The position numbers and the translations under genes are program-made. 64,000 nucleotides of DNA from Dama dama (taxonomy: Eukaryota; Chordata; Mammalia; Artiodactyla; Cervidae), in the NCBI RefSeq assembly GCF_033118175.1, contig NC_083698.1, positions 75,485,001-75,549,000 of the forward strand, given 5' to 3'. Below, piece after piece: positions 44,160-54,665 of the stretch (positions are counted from its first letter, which is position 1; each line of letters begins with the position of its first letter). The notes under the pieces are model-generated. The model ran no database searches and was not told the DNA's origin. It was given only the letters and a program-made list of their open reading frames with translations.

Positions 44160-44383
44160 GCATGCTCAGTAGCTTCAGCTGCTTCAGCCTCTTTGTGACC
44201 CCTGGACTGTAGCCTGCCAGGCTCCTCTGTCCATGGGACTGTCCAGGCAAGAATACTGGAGTGGGTTGGTTGCCTTAGCCTCTTCCAAGGAATCTTCCTG
44301 ACCCAGGGATTGAACCTGAGTCTCCTGCCATCTCCCACATGGAAGGTGGATTCTTTATTGCTGAGCCACCAGGAACGCCCATT
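44160..44383 (-). mobile_element. Bov-tA SINE
   Basis: Antisense. GGGTTGGTTGCC contains a 4-base duplication (GGTT) and CTCCTGCCATCTCCCACATG an insertion compared with the usual CTCCTGCATTGCAGG. Weak 7-bp flanking match catactg at 44146-44152 and 44384-44390. Confidence 0.9.
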
Positions 44384-44390
44384 CATACTG

Positions 44391-44849
44391 CATTAGTGGT
44401 TAATTATTTTGTATATTTTTAAAAAATTTAAATATTGTAATCTCATCTGATATATAAGCTTAGAAGAGCATATTTGGGGTTACAGTGACAAGCTGAGAAT
44501 TCTTGTAATTAATTCCAAAATAAAACATGTCTTCCACCAGAACAATGTTATACAGAGGACATGGCAAGAGTCACAGTAGGAGAAGTTATGGGAAAAACAA
44601 ATGAATAAAGAAGAGAGATCCAGTCTGATCATGGTTAGGAGGCCAGCTGCAGACTGCCCTCCAATGCACACCATCCTGACACAACCATGTTGAGATTTGG
44701 ATTCCGTGTGGAGTCAGACATGAGACTTTTCTCCAGGGATGAAGGCTGCTGTGTGTGGTCAATATGATCACGAGAGGTGATGTCTAGAGAGCTGTGGACT
44801 CCTTCTCAAAACAAGCAGCAGTCAGCTCAGCCCCCAAAGTCTTTTTCTT
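44391..44849. other. Unassigned sequence
   Basis: No gene or repeat recognised. Confidence 0.4.
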
Positions 44850-45125
44850 CCTCACCACATTTCTAAATCCTACACACCCTTCAAGTCCAGCTCAATTTCC
44901 ATCTTTCTACGAAGACTTCCTGGGTCCTTGCAGTCCCTGTGGTACCAGTGTTCATCTCTCTGCCCTGAACACTGGCAGTTCATGAAGTTTTATTGAAGTT
45001 TCCTTGCATTGCTAGTCTCCTTTTTTAGAGATGTTGTTCTGGTCTCCTCCAGTCCATGGTTAAATTCTCCAGGACTAGGGTTGTATCTGTGCCATGTTGA
45101 TTTCCACCAGCCTAGCAGAGACCCT
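44850..45125 (+). mobile_element. L2 LINE fragment
   Basis: CTTCAAGTCCAGCTCAATTT, TACGAAGACTTCCTGGGTCC and TCTCCAGGACTAGGGTTGTA fit sense L2 3' sequence. Confidence 0.65.
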
Positions 45126-46059
45126 TCTTTAACCAATTATATGAAAGGCTGTGAGGCTCCTTGAACACTCTGAACCCTTAAGTGGTTCCAGGTGGCAAGA
45201 ACGACTAGTTTTGGGGTGAAAAATAGATTCCTTGGCTCTGGAGGAAGAACACAGGGGAAGGGCTACAGCAAAAACAAGAGAGGCATCCTTGATGGGGGAG
45301 TGGGTGTGTGTGAAGGTGGGTGCAGAGAAAGGCACTTATCTGGGTGTCCTGTGCATCAGGAGAACCAAAGTCTAAGGCAGAACAAAAGCAAATTGATTTT
45401 TTTGGGTTTAGGTTCATCTGGCCAAACAATATGAGGCAGCCTGGAATTGTCACTATTCCCCTTGGGAGTTTTTTTTCCTCCCATCTGTGGACATTTTACC
45501 CAAATAATGAGGCAGATCAGCAACATGGTGGGTGTTGAGCTTTATTCCCATCCCCTTTGTCTCTGTCATGTAGACAAAAACACAAGTGATCCCAAGGAGG
45601 GATCTTATTATAACTAGCACCAACATCGTTTAAATCAAACTCTAAAGTATACATTTTTATGAAAGGAAGTTTACCCAATCTCTAGTCAAGAATCATTTTG
45701 GTTCACTACCTGAGCCCCACTGTTTATGCATAACGCTTCCTTCTTTTCAATTTATTCTTTTCTATAATTTTTTATTTTACCAGTAACTCCACATAATTTC
45801 TATGTCAGGGATAATGTGAAACAGAGAGAAAAGGAGAGTTGTCAAGCTGGAAAGATTTGCAAGAAAGTGTGAGTAGCCAAGTACCTTGTTAACTGCCCTG
45901 AATGCTACTGAGAGTCAAGTCAAGTGGCAGAAACATTGATGTTGGGTTTGGAGATATGGGTGTAGTTGTTCATCTAGACAAGGGCAAGGTCACAGATGTC
46001 TCTGGGGAGGAAGCCAGGTGGGAATTCTTTGAAGAGTGAGTTGGAGGTGAGGAAGTAGA
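45126..46059. other. Unassigned, right part resembles an old mammalian repeat
   Basis: No gene recognised. From about 45825, text such as GTTAACTGCCCTGAATGCTA, CTGAGAGTCAAGTCAAGTGG and GAGTGAGTTGGAGGTGAGGA recalls an old interspersed repeat ('aatgctgctgagaggtcaagtaag...'). I cannot name the family. Confidence 0.45.
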
Positions 46060-46090
46060 TACTGGCAACTTAAAGCAACAAACTAACAAG

Positions 46091-46715
46091 ATGAAAAGGC
46101 AGAGAAATACCCAACAGGTAAAGGATCATGAAAAATGCCCACCAAGCCAAGCAAAAGAGGAGGAGATAGGGAATCTACCTGAAAAAGAATTTAGAATAAT
46201 GATAATAAAAATGATCCAAAATCTTGAAAACAAAATGGAGTTACAGATAAATAGCCTGGAGACAAGGATTGAGAAGATGCAAGAAATGTTTAACATGGAC
46301 CTAGAAGAAATAAAAAAGAGTCAAGTAAAAATGAATAATGCAATAAGTGAGATCAAAAACACTCTGGAGGGAACCAACAGTAGAATAACAGAGGCAGAAG
46401 ATAGGATAAGTGAGGTAGAAGATAAAATGGTGGAAGTAAATGAAGCAGAGAGGAAAAAAGAAAAAAGAATCAAAAGAAATGAGGACAACCTCAGGAACTT
46501 CTGGGACAATGTGAAACACCCCAACATTTGAATCATAGGAGTCCCAGAAGAAGAAGACAGAAAGACCATGAGAAAAATACTCGAGGAGATAATAGCTGAA
46601 AACTTCCCTAAAATGGGGAAGGAAATAGTTACACAGGTCCAAAAAACCCAGAGAGTCCCAAACAGGATAAACCCAAGGCGAAACACCCCAAGACACATAT
46701 TAATCAAATTAACAA
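46091..46715 (+). pseudogene. L1 ORF1 (RNA-binding chaperone), nonsense-mutated
   Basis: L1 ORF1 protein forms trimers on L1 RNA through a coiled coil and acts as a nucleic-acid chaperone. The first open frame (46091-46531, 146 codons, starting MKRQRNTQQVKDHEKCPPSQ) holds the N-terminus and a long, charged coiled coil (NSLETRIEKMQEMFNMDLEE to RISEVEDKMVEVNEAERKKE). A TGA at about 46529 interrupts it where the usual sequence has Trp or Arg before IIGVPEEED. Beyond it, IIGVPEEEDRKT and the frame at 46568 continue with the RRM/C-terminal domain (ENFPKMGKEIVTQVQ, NRINPRRNTPRHILIKLTKI). The C-terminal domain breaks off after TKIKH, where full-length ORF1 has more than 100 further residues. The ATG at 46091 is the normal family start. 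Confidence 0.9.
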
Positions 46716-46885
46716 AGATCAAACACACACACACACACAACAACAAACTAGTGAATGCAACCAAAAAAGAAGTAGAATCACAGAGACAGAGAACAAACTA
46801 GTGATTACCAGTGGGGAGGAGGCAGGGGCAATAGAAGGGTGAGGGAGGAGGGAATACAAACTACGGGATGTAAGATAGGCTCAAG

Positions 46886-47109
46886 GGGCCTTCCCAGGTG
46901 GTGGAAGTGGTAAAGAATCTGCCTGCCAGTGCAGGAGATGCAAAGGACGCAGGTTCGATCCGTGAGTTGGGAATATCCTCTGGAGTAGGAAATGAAAACC
47001 CACCCCATTATTCTTGCTTGGAAAATTCCATGGACAGAGGAGCCTGGCGAGCTACAGTCCATGGGGTCATAAAGAGTCAGACAGACATGACTGAGCGACT
47101 AAGCACAGC
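46886..47109 (+). mobile_element. Bov-tA SINE with target-site duplication
   Basis: Sense, inside the L1 3' end. 11-bp duplication ataggctcaag / ataggctcgag (one mismatch) at 46875-46885 and 47110-47120. Confidence 0.94.
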
Positions 47110-47237
47110 ATAGGCTCGAGAATGTATTGTATAAATGGGGAATACAGCCAAGGTCTTGTAAAAACTCTAAGTCAAAAGTAACCTTTAAAATTGTATAAAA
47201 ATATTTTAAAAATTTACACCAAAAAAAAAAAAAAAAG

Positions 47238-47727
47238 TTTTGTAACCTAAACAATAAATGAGTTAGGAATGATTTTTCTTTGCTTCAAGGCCATTTCTCC
47301 TTAGATCAACTTTCTACTATGTTGCAGGACTTACTCACACTCTTCTCTTCTCACCCAGATTCTGGTCCATTCCTCCAAACTATCTCTTCTTTTCTTGTGC
47401 TAAGGACTTTTGTCCTCCGTATCAAACCGTACTCTAGCCGGCCTTTTCATTGCCTCTCCCCAACTTGATCACCATGCCCTCTTCTGGTGTCATATTCCTT
47501 AGCGAGATCTGCTAAACCTGAAAGGCTCCATCCTTGAAAACAGGAAAACATAGATGAAACTTAAAAGTTGTTTTTTTTTTTTCCTTTTAAAATATTTCCA
47601 ATCAAAAACAATTACTTAGGCAGCTGTCTACCTCCACCATTCTCCAAAAGTTAAAAAAAAATAAAGGGTAGGAAACTTAATTCTCGTCTTTAGTTGTTCA
47701 GCAGATAGTCAAGGTTTTGTGTTGTAT
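47238..47727. other. Unassigned sequence
   Basis: No gene or repeat recognised, apart from a T run at 47569-47581 and an A run near 47652. Confidence 0.4.
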
Positions 47728-47738
47728 CTGTGTGTGTT

Positions 47739-47773
<35 letters not shown>

Positions 47774-47818
47774 AAGAGACAGGGAGAGAGAGAGAAAGAG
47801 AAAGGGAGAGAGAGAGAA
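47728..47818 (+). repeat. Compound microsatellite (TG)n(GA)n
   Basis: TG units change at about 47753 into GA units, which degrade into AGGGAGAG/AAAG variants up to 47818. Likely length-polymorphic. Confidence 0.92.
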
Positions 47819-48049
47819 TAGAATGCACAGGCTAGAAAGAGCTGAGAATCAGTCAAAGTCATCTCTTGATGTAATTATTCAGGTCTCCAACTACATTTTT
47901 GGCAGGTGTATGTAGAAGCATCTTGCATCTTCAAATTCCACTCTAGGTCTGAAGGTTGCAGGACAGAGTATAAACAGCTGTTTGTACTTTCTTTACTTAC
48001 AGATTTGTTCTCATATATTTTCCATTAATCTTAACATAATCTGGGTGCA

Positions 48050-48645
48050 CATTTTTAAGTACAAGGAATTCTTCCTTCTCAAGAGTTATACGTTAACTTT
48101 TATTTCATGTCTTATTTGCATGGCTTGGACTTCAGAGCAATGTTGAATAAAATAAGAAAAAGTAGACATTTTTGTCTTGTTCCTGAATTCTCATGTTTCA
48201 GCATGAATTTTGATATTGATTATTGATTTAGTGCCTAAATTCTTTTTTATGTTATGAAAATATCCACTCGCTCTTAGTAAAGTTTTTGTTTTTTTGTTTT
48301 AACATGAAGAATGGATGTTGAGTACTGGAGAATACATTTTTAGGATCTACTATAGTGCTAATATGATTTTCTCCTGTACCCATTGTGGTAAACTTTGTAG
48401 TTTCTAACTATGAATTATTCTTTCATTCTTACAATAAATTTAGCTTGCTCACAAACATTTATTTGTTGGTTGTTCTTTCACTAATTGGGTTTTGTTGAAA
48501 ATATTTAGGATTATGTAAGACAATTATTTAGTGTCCACATTTACAAAGGAATGTTTAGGTTTTCTTCTATTATGTTGTCAAATTTTGATATAGCAGTTAC
48601 ATTAAAACGAAGTGGATTGCTTCTTAGAGTCTTCTCAGTACTAGA
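48050..48645 (-). mobile_element. Old L1 ORF2 fragment, antisense
   Basis: Matches antisense L1 ORF2 in order: GAGCAATGTTGAATAAAATA, GACATTTTTGTCTTGTTCCT, CATGAAGAATGGATGTTGAG, ACAATAAATTTAGCTTGCTC. No open frame survives. Confidence 0.8.
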
Positions 48646-49084
48646 TTACTTATATAGTGTATTAATCTGGAAAACACTAGTGGCTACAACAAACAATCCC
48701 GGTCTCAGAGCTTTAACCCAGCACTTTCTGATCTCAGTGTGGGTACAGCTAGATGTGGGCAGGTATGGTGTGTCCTGGAGCTGGCTCACTTGGGCCCATA
48801 AGAACTGATCGTGAGCATCTCCTTCCGGCAATATGTCTAAAATCAGCATAGTTGGAGCATTGCATTAAGAGAGAGTATGGAAGGTCCTTTAGGACCTTTT
48901 ATAGGTCAGACCTAGAAGTGGTATCCTTCATTTCTGCTGCCATTGCACTGGCCACAACTGGTCACAGGGGTTCCCTAAGACGCAAAGAAGATGAAAAATC
49001 TGAATGCCATCCTTCTATGTGTATGTGTAGGTCTCCTTTGGGACATTCGGTTCTGTCCCATGGACCTGTCTATTCTGGTACCAG
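48646..49084. other. Old interspersed repeat of uncertain family
   Basis: Text such as GGCTACAACAAACAATCCCG, GGAGCTGGCTCACTTGGGCC and GCACTGGCCACAACTGGTCA recalls an old mammalian repeat ('acaaaccacctcaaa...gctgggctcgctcac...attctattggccaaagcaagtcac'). The 148-codon open frame at 48852-49298 starts here and runs into L1; I do not call it a gene. Confidence 0.45.
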
Positions 49085-49425
49085 GACTAACTATTTTTCT
49101 TACTATAGCATAACATTTTCAGATCAAGTTATCCCTTACTTGCTTTTCCCCAATATTTTATTTGCTATCCTTGGACATTTGTTTTTTCAGATTGATTTTA
49201 GAACTCATTTGTCAAACTCTAAGAAAAAGATTATATTTATACTTTATTTAAATCACATTGATTTTATAGATTATATGGTGGCAAAACTGACAAACTGATG
49301 TAGCTATTATACTAATACATTAACTAATATTAAATAACTCCTTAATTCCTGGAATTAAATTTCCTAGATCATTTTGTATTTTTCTTTCAATAATTTCAGT
49401 CAAAATGGAATGGTTATGATTTGGC
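49085..49425 (-). mobile_element. Old L1 ORF2 fragment, antisense
   Basis: TTTTCTTACTATAGCATAAC, CTATCCTTGGACATTTGTTT, GATTTTAGAACTCATTTGTC and CACATTGATTTTATAGATTA match antisense L1 ORF2. Probably the same L1 as at 48050-48645, with the intervening repeat inserted. Confidence 0.7.
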
Positions 49426-49484
49426 TTACGACTTGACGTAGGATATGACTTTGTACATGTAAATGACAATTCTGATTGGTATCA

Positions 49485-49512
49485 TGTCTGTCTGTCTGTC
49501 TGTCTGTCTCTC
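49485..49512 (+). repeat. (TGTC)n microsatellite
   Basis: Six or seven TGTC units. Confidence 0.9.
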
Positions 49513-49636
49513 CTTCCCCTCTCTTACATATCATTGTCAGATTTTACTATTAATGAGAAAACTAACTGAAAATGGTCTTATCATCCTTTTCTTATTTTTT
49601 ATAATGACCAAGAATCATCTGATACTGTTTGCCAAC

Positions 49637-49779
49637 ATTTATTTTATTTATTTATTCATTTAAAGTTTTGGCTGTGCCACACAGCATGCAGGATCTTAGT
49701 TCCCCAACTAGGGATCAAACCTGCACCCCCTGTAGTGGACGTACAGAGTTCTAACCACTGGATCGCCAGGAAATCTCCT
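49637..49779 (-). mobile_element. CHR-2 SINE with target-site duplication
   Basis: Antisense: ATTTATTTATTCATTTAAAG, GGCTGTGCCACACAGCATGC, TCTAACCACTGGATCGCCAG. 11-bp duplication tgtttgccaac / tgtttgccagc at 49626-49636 and 49780-49790. Confidence 0.9.
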
Positions 49780-49989
49780 TGTTTGCCAGCTTTTAAAATG
49801 TATTCCACAGTTTTTGGTTTATCTGATTTTTCTCTTCTTTCTGAATCTATTATTTTAGTAATTATACTCTTAAATCTCTTAATTGAGATTCTCAAAATTA
49901 TTAGCATACAATTGAACAGAATTATGCCAAGGGTGGGGAAATGGGGAATTACTTGGCAAGAGGCACTTTCAGAGATAACGCTTGTAGCG

Positions 49990-50095
49990 ATGCTTCTGTC
50001 ACGTGTAAGCTTGTCAAAACTCACTGAAAATTACTGAAAATCAGTGCATCTTATTGTATACAAATGACACATCAATAAAGTTGATTTCTTTAAAA
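49990..50095 (+). mobile_element. Old L1M 3' end
   Basis: GTCAAAACTCACTGAAAATT, TGCATCTTATTGTATACAAA and CAATAAAGTTGATTTC follow the common L1M terminal pattern. Confidence 0.65.
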
Positions 50096-50149
50096 AAGGT
50101 CTTTAAAACAGTTATTTTCAATGCATCAGTAATATATTAAGTATAGTTG

Positions 50150-50200
50150 TATTTTTCAGCCTTACGTTTGTAGTTACCTGTGCTATACAGTGGGACCTTG

Positions 50201-50205
<5 letters not shown>
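50150..50205 (-). mobile_element. L1 3' UTR fragment, cetartiodactyl type
   Basis: TTACCTGTGCTATACAGTGG followed by GACCTTGTTGTTTA matches the antisense L1 3' UTR. Short. Confidence 0.55.

Positions 50206-50245
<40 letters not shown>
50206..50245. repeat. (TA)n microsatellite
   Basis: About 20 TA units, directly followed by the 5'-truncated end of a BovB. Confidence 0.92.
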
Positions 50246-50247
<2 letters not shown>

Positions 50248-51053
50248 ATTGCCAGGAGAAATATCAATAACCTCAGATATGCAGATGACACCACCCTAGT
50301 GGCAGAAAGCGAAGAGGAACTAAAGAGCCTCTTGATAAAAGTGAAAGAGGAGAGTGAAAGAGCTGGCTTGAAACTCAACATTCAGAAAACTAAGACTGTG
50401 GTATCCAGTCCCATCACTTCATGGCAAATAGATGGTGAAACAACGGAAACAGTGACAGACTTGATTTTCTTGGGCTACAAAATCATTGCAGATGGTGAAA
50501 GCAGCCATGAAATTAAAAGGCACTTGCTCCTTGGAAGAAAAGCTATGACCAACCTAGACAGCATATTAAAAATCAGACATTATTTGGCCAACACACGTTC
50601 CTAAAGTCAAAGCTATGGTTTTTCCAGTAGTCATGTATGGATGTGAAAGATGGACTATAAAGAAAGCTGAGCACTGAAGAATTGATGCTTTTGAACTGTG
50701 GTGTTGGAGAAGACTCTTGAGAGTCCCTTGGACAGAAGGAGATCCAACCCGTCCATCCTAAAGGGAATCAGTACCGACTATTCATTGGAAGGACTGATGC
50801 TGAAGCTTAAACTCCAATACTTTGGCCACCTGATGTGAAGAACTGACTCATTTGAGAAGACCCTGATGCTGGGAAGATTGAAGGCAGGGGGAGAAGGTGA
50901 TGACAGAGGATGAGATGGTTGGATGGCCTCACTGACTCGATGGACATGAGTTTGAGCAAGCTCTGGGAATTGGTGATGGACAGGGAAACCTGGCATGCTG
51001 CAGTCCATGGGGTTGCAAAGAGTCAGATATGACTGAGTGACTGAACTGAACTG
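50246..51053 (+). mobile_element. BovB (RTE) retrotransposon, 5'-truncated
   Basis: About 0.8 kb, from AAGATTGCCAGGAGAAATAT to GAACTGAACTGATA. Left flank is a TA repeat, right flank an L1M 3' end. Confidence 0.95.
50249..50604 (+). pseudogene. BovB reverse transcriptase palm/thumb, broken
   Basis: Contains an intact YADD motif C at 50278-50289, preceded by NINNLR, then the thumb region (AESEEELKSLLIKVKEESER, LKLNIQKTKTVVSS) up to a stop at 50604. The frame differs from the young consensus by several substitutions (for example TVVSS for IMASG). Palm motifs A and B and the endonuclease are absent, so it is a fragment without activity. Confidence 0.9.
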
Positions 51054-51054
51054 A

Positions 51055-51187
51055 TATATGGTGACAGATGTTAACTAGACTTATTGTGATGATTATTTTG
51101 CAGTATATACAAATATTGAATCATTATGTTATACACCTAAAATTAATACAATGTTATGTATTGATTATGCCTCAATAAAAACTTAAA
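51055..51187 (+). mobile_element. Old L1M 3' end
   Basis: TATGGTGACAGATGTTAACT, TTATTGTGATGATTATTTTG, CATTATGTTATACACCTAAA and CCTCAATAAAAAC match the L1M terminal region closely. Confidence 0.85.
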
Positions 51188-51199
51188 GAATCTGGTTCC

Positions 51200-51315
51200 A
51201 ATGTCAAGAACCAAGCAGTATCAACTGATCTCCCCAATGAAGACCCTCTCCATCATCTCTTTCTTTTATTAATATACAGTTTTCCCTGAGCAGGTGCTCA
51301 ATAAATAAATGAATA
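51200..51315 (+). mobile_element. Possible L2 3' end
   Basis: Ends GAGCAGGTGCTCAATAAATA AATGAATAA, the usual L2 terminus. The upstream part is diverged. Confidence 0.5.
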
Positions 51316-51812
51316 ATTAGAAAATAGATGGACAAGGTTAAGCAGCCCTTTTCCAACACCAGCTATAGAAAATATATATTCATAACACACTGTCTTTGGA
51401 TGGATACTGGGCTTCTCCTCATTCAAATGACAAGTCACTGATGCAACACTTAGTATATAGTGCTAGGCACTTCAAGTTCCTCATGTATGCCTCACGTATG
51501 CTTATGGAATAAATGCAAATTATTCATGAGAAAAGAACTCTCTCATTGTATTGGTAGAACGTCAGAAGTAAGAAACATAAGATTGCCTTGATCTTCATAT
51601 ATTGCCTGTCTAGTACTAATGCTTAGTGGAAATTTCATCCAGCCTATCACCGACTGAATGGTGAGTCAATTTTATACACTTTGCAAATGTGAGAAAATTA
51701 GGAAACACAGAACAACTGCTATACCCAATGTCAAAGAGGAGGTGGAACTTTAGTCCACTTAATGTACCACCATTCTCTCCCCACAATTATAATTTGCAAT
51801 GTAATGTAGAAT
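51316..51812. other. Unassigned sequence
   Basis: No gene recognised. TTAGTATATAGTGCTAGGCA at 51450 could be a scrap of antisense MIR. Confidence 0.4.
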
Positions 51813-51947
51813 AAGACAACCACTCTCCTGGTTTGCCAGGGACTGAGGGATTTCCCAGATATGCAGCTTTCAGTGCTAAAACCAGACAAGTTAGCAAATC
51901 TGGAAAGTCCCAGACAAATCAGGATGAGCTGGTTACCCTATGTATAG
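51813..51947. mobile_element. Nonautonomous DNA transposon (fold-back, MER-type)
   Basis: The ends form an inverted repeat: TCCTGGTTTGCCAGGGAC at the left and GTCCCAGACAAATCAGGA at the right pair at 15 of 18 positions. The middle holds TTTCAGTGCTAAAACC. The pattern is that of a short mammalian DNA-transposon relic; the family is not named. Confidence 0.6.
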
Positions 51948-52365
51948 AGCTGAACACATATAGCATGTTTTATATCATAATTAGCAAACAGCATATTTTA
52001 TAGCAATGAAGATGGAATAAGGCTTAGCATAGAGCTAAAATTTTAGAGACTTAGGCTGTGAACGGACTGTAGCATAGTCTCCACAGTAGATAGGATTCAC
52101 ACATCAAGTGATTTATTTTAATTGTGTAAGAGTGTTTTTTAATAAAATTTTGAGATTTATGAAAATAAAATATTTAAACAACATGCGAAAACAAAGTTCT
52201 TAAGAGTTATGGCTTTGAAAAGTGCAATATAAAAAAACCTAATAAGTTTTTATAAATATCAAAAAAAGAGAATTGAAGCATGTTGCTAGAATTGCATTTT
52301 CTACAATATTAACAGAAGGAGAAAATGAAGCAGACCTGTAGTGTGGCCGTTGGTTTGGTCTTTGT
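51948..52365. other. Unassigned AT-rich sequence
   Basis: No gene or repeat recognised. Confidence 0.4.
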
Positions 52366-52737
52366 TGTTTTTCAGCTGCTAAGTTGTGTCCGACTCTTTG
52401 CAACCCCAGGGACTGCAGCACGCCAGGCTCGCTTGTCCTTCACTATCTCCTGGAGTTTGCAAAAATTCATGTCTATTGTGTCAGTGATGCTATCTAACCA
52501 TCTCATTCTTTGCTGCCCTTTTCTCCTTTTGCCCTCAATCTTTCCCAGCATCAGAAAATTAGGAGAATTTTTTGTTTTCCAATGAGTCGGTTCTTTGCAT
52601 CAGGTGGTCAAAGTCTTGGAGCTTCAGCTTCAGCATCCATCCTTCCAGTGATTATTCAGGGTTGATTACTTTTAGGATTGACTGGTTGGATTTCCTTGCA
52701 GTCCAAGGGACTCTCAAGAGTCTTCCCCAGTACCATG
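52366..52737 (-). mobile_element. BovB 3' end with an internal insertion
   Basis: Antisense: GTTTTTCAGCTGCTAAGTTG to CAAGGGACTCTCAAGAGTCT. Between CAGCATC (52551) and TTTTCCAATGAG (52574) about 16 extra A/T/G-rich bases replace the usual AGGGTC. Confidence 0.92.
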
Positions 52738-53881
52738 GTGGTGTAAGACTGCTTCACCCCTAACATTTACAGACTCTGAGGGCAAGGATGCCCATGTTGA
52801 TCAGTTTGCTATGCTGATTACCCAATCTCACCCAGGTTTACGAGACCATGTTGGAACCTAGGAACTCTTTCTGACTTTGATCTGTCATCAGGAATATCAA
52901 CCATTTACCAAAAAGTGCCAAGTCAATGGGCCCATGGGGTTAGTTTATTTCAAAAACAACTGGATTTACTACCAAGATACAGAAAAACATTGCAAACATA
53001 AAACAGCAAAAATCTGTAGTGTAAAGAACGAAGACTCTAACCCTGATCTAAACCAGACTGTTTTCCTCTTGGCTCCCTTTCTTTTTCCCTTAATTAAACT
53101 AACTGGAAAGGAGAGGTTTTCATCAGGACAAAAGGGCATCTCCCTACCCTAATCCCTAGGACAAAACAGAGAATATGGTCTGGAATTGAATTTGAAATAC
53201 TAAAGAAAAATGACTACCAGCTTAATGCTGTCACTGTCCTGTGTTTATTTTTCTTTCTTTTATGTCTGATGTCAAGGAGAAAAATAATGTCATGTGCTGG
53301 AAATGTGAGCGTGTTTGCATTTTGAGATAATTAGAATTAATGTTGGAGGGCCAAGTGAACGCCAAAAAATCCCTGTGCTTCCCATGTGTGTAAAACATTT
53401 TGTAATGACTTTCACTTAATCTGGGAGCCTGGCAGGCTGCCGCAAACCACCTAGATCCAAATGGCAGAGTTTCTTTGTCAAAAAGAAAAAGCTTACATAT
53501 TGGAAGTTAGAAATCAGGGCATCAGGAAAACAGAAATCTTCAAATCTCTTTTTCAGTTTGGGTTTTTCCTCCATCTCTGCTTCCTTCTTTTCCAGCTTGG
53601 ATGCCAGTGCTCCCAGCACTCATGGCGATGATCCTTCATCACACAGCTAGTGTAAAGCCAGGACTTTTAGAGAAAGGGGCAGAAATGAATCTTCCTTCAG
53701 GAGTTGGAAACTCTGGGAACTGGGTGCTGAGCCATCATCTGGGAGATTCATTGAGCGAGGAGGCCCAGACACAATGGTCATTTGTGTGGGGCAGACAGTA
53801 CTTAACAGGATGTTTGACATTTCAGTAGACTGTTTTGCCAACTGAACACACAATGTGAATCATGCAATAAAAAAAAAAAAA
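52738..53881. other. Unassigned, probably single-copy sequence
   Basis: No gene or repeat recognised over about 1.1 kb. Ends at an A-run (53870-53882). Confidence 0.4.
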
Positions 53882-54185
53882 ATCTTCTTGCTTAAAATCT
53901 TTCAGTAGCCTTTGGCACCCAGAGGGTAATTCCAAACGGCTAACCTCCTTGGTCTGAGGCCCAAGGCTTTGCTTGCTATAGGTTGTCTTTCACTCCCTGG
54001 TTTCATTTTCCTGCTGCTCACCCCACATCCATAGGTCACAGGTGTCAAATACATTGCCGTGCCTTGACCTCACTGAGGTGGTCCACAGAAAACTTTCCTC
54101 CATTTGGAAACTCTTGTTTATCTTTATGCATAACCAAAAATGTAGCATCTAATAGATGGTCCATATTTTTATTGAATGAATATCA
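53882..54185 (+). mobile_element. L2 LINE 3' region
   Basis: CTTGCTTAAAATCTTTCAGT, AGAGGGTAATTCCAAACGGC, TCTGAGGCCCAAGGCTTTGC and the terminal TTATTGAATGAATA fit sense L2 in order. Confidence 0.75.
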
Positions 54186-54269
54186 AAAGTCAACTCCAAT
54201 ATCGTTTCCTTTGACTCCCCATTGTGGAATAAGAACTCTATTCTCTGTATTTCCACAGTTCCTTGAATA

Positions 54270-54490
54270 GGCTTTTGGCACAGTGATTCACAACTAGGTG
54301 TGACTTTGCATCCCAGGAACTTTTGACAATGTCTGGAGACCGTTTTGGTCAGTACGCTGGGGGGATGCTACTGGCTTTTATTGGATGAAAATTAGAGATG
54401 TTGGTAAACCTTCTGTACTGCACAGAACAATCCTCAACAAATAAATCTCTGACTCAAGATATCAATAATGCTGAAGTTGAGAAACCCCAT
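54270..54490 (+). mobile_element. hAT-Charlie-type nonautonomous DNA transposon
   Basis: CAGTGATTCACAACTAGG, CAGGAACTTTTGACAATGTC, TGGAGACCGTTTTGGTCAGT, GGGATGCTACTGGCTTTTAT and the end AGTTGAGAAACCCC match a common mammalian MER element ('agtggttctcaaccggg...gttgagaaacc'). The exact family name is not certain. Confidence 0.75.
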
Positions 54491-54665
54491 TTAGTATCTT
54501 ATCTTTTGGGATAGTCATCTTAGGGACATCTGTCTACTCTAAGAGAGAGGAAGCTCCTTGATATCAAGGACTATATCTCAATTATCTTTGCATTCCCATT
54601 ATCCTTCACAATAGTGCAGATATACATTGTACAAGATGCTCAATGAGTGTTGAATGAAATGGATA
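54491..54665 (+). mobile_element. L2 LINE 3' end
   Basis: GAGGAAGCTCCTTGATATCA, AAGGACTATATCTCAATTAT, TGCATTCCCATTATCCTTCA and CAATGAGTGTTGAATGAAAT match the L2 terminus. Confidence 0.75.

Larger units (their letters stand above)
46060..47237 (+). mobile_element. L1 with ORF1 joined to a 3' end, ORF2 missing
   Basis: ORF1 (from 46091) runs to about 46715. A short CA repeat follows, then L1-type 3' sequence (AACTAGTGATTACCAGTGGG from 46797; ATAAATGGGGAATACAGCCA and AGTAACCTTTAAAATTGTAT after an inserted SINE) and an A16 tail at 47221-47236. The whole ORF2, about 3.8 kb, is absent. Either one half-L1 (HAL1-like) inserted, or two L1 pieces lie next to each other. Confidence 0.75.

Noticed and set aside
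48852..49298. 148-codon open frame
   Set aside because: It crosses from one old repeat into antisense L1, so it is a chance frame.
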